This document shows, one piece after another, positions 7,078 through 8,277 of a stretch of DNA of 8,277 nucleotides. The position numbers and the translations under genes were made by a program. The notes under the pieces are model-generated. The model searched no databases. It saw only the letters and a list, made by a program, of their open reading frames with translations, and was not told where the DNA came from. Source of the stretch: an uncultured Porphyromonadaceae bacterium (GTDB lineage Bacteria; Bacteroidota; Bacteroidia; Bacteroidales; Muribaculaceae); contig CAMWQY010000108.1 in the NCBI GenBank assembly GCA_947176355.1, positions 1-8,277 on the forward strand. Reading direction: 5' to 3'. The first letter of the stretch is position 1, and every line of letters begins with the position of its first letter.

Positions 7078-8277
7078 TTATAAGATGTTTTGGAAAGTCC
7101 TGAATGAGGATGCACCTTGATGGTTGATATCCATCTCAATGAGTTGCCTGAGATATTTTTCAGATTTTTTTAAGTTTCCGAGTCCGTATTCTCCAAGAGC
7201 AAGCAAATAGAGACAGTGCTTTCGGTTGGCTTCATCAAGATCTCCGTCCCAAATCATAAGATCAGGCAATGAGACGGCAAAATAATCCATCTTCACTTTG
7301 TCATGATAATGTTGCTGACCGAAATTTATAAGTCGATTGAAATAAGATCTTGCCTTGTTTTCCTCTCCAAGAGCCCTGAATGCCAGTCCTGCATAGAAGA
7401 TCTTGTCGGGTTTTGCATCATTGTAATACATTGCTGCAGCCGGTTCCGTAGGACCTTCCGTGGCTTTGCGGAAACATTCAAGAGCTTCATCTGTCTTTCC
7501 AATTTTATTATAGCAAATACCAAGGAGATAGTAAAAATCATTTTCTTGAGCACCATATAGTTTCCCTTCTCCTAAATTTTCAGGATATATAAGACACTCC
7601 TCCAGCAAGGATATTGCATCTTCATATCTTTTTTCTATCATCGCAATCTTTGCGAGCTCAAGACGTGAGATCTGATATTGTCCGGACACCTTTCCTTCAC
7701 CACCTTCCCAAGGATGGAAAATATGATTGTCGAGCAATTCTTTTGCTTCTTCATGTCGTCGCAAATGATTGAGTAGGGTAATCCGTTCAAGAACGAGGTC
7801 ATCTCTTTTCTCAGTGAGTGAAATGTTGTCTTCAAGTAGTTTGAGGCGGTCGGCATGAGGATATCCCATTGACTTATAAAGCTGATCGAGTTCCATCAAG
7901 ACTCTGCCATCTGTCGGATCAAGAGCGAAAGCTTTCTCCATATATTCTACAGCCTTAGCCTTTTCATGAAGTTTATTATAATAAAACAGTGCAAGATTTC
8001 TCCATACAGTCGGATTATTTGGATTCAGTTCAAGTGACTTTTCCCAATATTTTTGAGCTACAACGTATTGACGCTTATCATAGTAAATGTTACCGAGAAG
8101 ATAATTGGCATTGGCATCGTCCTCATTATGCTCGATTGCCAATTTAAGAGCAACTATGGCGTGTAAGGAATTGGGGAAGCATCCTGCGGGGTTAATACCG
8201 CTTGCTTTATTCCAAATCTCATCAGCTTCCTTAAAATGATTGCCCAAATAGTATGCTGCTGCCTTATAGTAATACGT
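7078..8277 (-). CDS. Tetratricopeptide-repeat protein, C-terminal part (5' end beyond window); possibly the TPR half of a DUF5107-type protein
   Basis: The reading frame is open to the window edge and ends at 7078, giving 400 codons of the C-terminal part. A TTG at 8245-8247 could be read as a start, but the codons before it continue in frame with TPR-like sequence (YYKAAAYYLGNHFKEAD), so the gene is truncated by the window. TPR motifs are clear, for example around ANYLLGNIYYDKRQYVVAQ, NLALFYYNKLHEKAKAVEYM and YYLLGICYNKIGKTDEALEC, with proline-containing ends such as LNPNNP. The segment around EGKLYGAQENDFYYLLG and DYFAVSLPDLMIWD resembles, from memory, the C-terminal region of large Bacteroidetes proteins pairing a DUF5107 domain with TPRs. 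That is inference, because the N-terminal domain is outside the window. TPRs mediate protein contacts; no enzymatic role can be claimed. A strong terminator follows the stop. Confidence 0.88.
   Translation of the reverse strand, partial: TYYYKAAAYYLGNHFKEADEIWNKASGINPAGCFPNSLHAIVALKLAIEHNEDDANANYLLGNIYYDKRQYVVAQKYWEKSLELNPNNPTVWRNLALFYYNKLHEKAKAVEYMEKAFALDPTDGRVLMELDQLYKSMGYPHADRLKLLEDNISLTEKRDDLVLERITLLNHLRRHEEAKELLDNHIFHPWEGGEGKVSGQYQISRLELAKIAMIEKRYEDAISLLEECLIYPENLGEGKLYGAQENDFYYLLGICYNKIGKTDEALECFRKATEGPTEPAAAMYYNDAKPDKIFYAGLAFRALGEENKARSYFNRLINFGQQHYHDKVKMDYFAVSLPDLMIWDGDLDEANRKHCLYLLALGEYGLGNLKKSEKYLRQLIEMDINHQGASSFRTFQNIL

Noticed and set aside
8245..8247. TTG as start of the TPR gene
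   Set aside because: The frame remains open and TPR-like to the window edge, so this is an internal leucine codon rather than a start.

Overview
The window reads as part of a Bacteroidales chromosome, possibly a gut Muribaculaceae or Bacteroides-like species. The evidence is two promoters of the Bacteroides type (TTTG, 19-20 nt, TAnnTTTG), no clear Shine-Dalgarno sequences ahead of the starts, moderate G+C genes separated by very AT-rich spacers, and secreted glycan-active proteins. The family-level guess is inference only. All five supported genes lie on the minus strand, so transcription runs from high to low coordinates.

In transcription order, the window begins inside a TPR protein gene (7078-8277, 5' end missing) that closes with a strong hairpin terminator (7040-7071). 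A promoter (6988-7019) follows and drives a two-gene unit. The first gene encodes a secreted, 807-residue right-handed beta-helix protein with a pectin-methylesterase-like core but an altered active site (4531-6954). Thirty-three nucleotides later comes a secreted GH43 glycosidase with a C-terminal beta-sandwich (2821-4497). These two probably act together on a pentose-containing or pectic plant polysaccharide outside the cytoplasm. No SusC/SusD pair or regulator lies in the window.

The 211-bp gap before the next unit holds a long, nearly perfect inverted repeat, an exact 15-nt direct repeat and a second promoter (2654-2684). This promoter drives nrdD (405-2609), the anaerobic class III ribonucleotide reductase, with an ATP cone, a zinc-binding Cys4 site and a glycyl-radical motif. 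A 142-bp spacer with two separate arrays of degenerate heptamer repeats leads to nrdG (1-262, 3' end missing), the radical-SAM activase that installs the glycyl radical on NrdD. The nrdD-nrdG pair is a standard unit for making deoxyribonucleotides without oxygen.

Nothing here is clearly a new system. The items most worth a second look are the beta-helix protein with a degenerate CE8-like active site, the palindrome and direct repeats ahead of the nrdD promoter, and the paired heptamer arrays between nrdD and nrdG.
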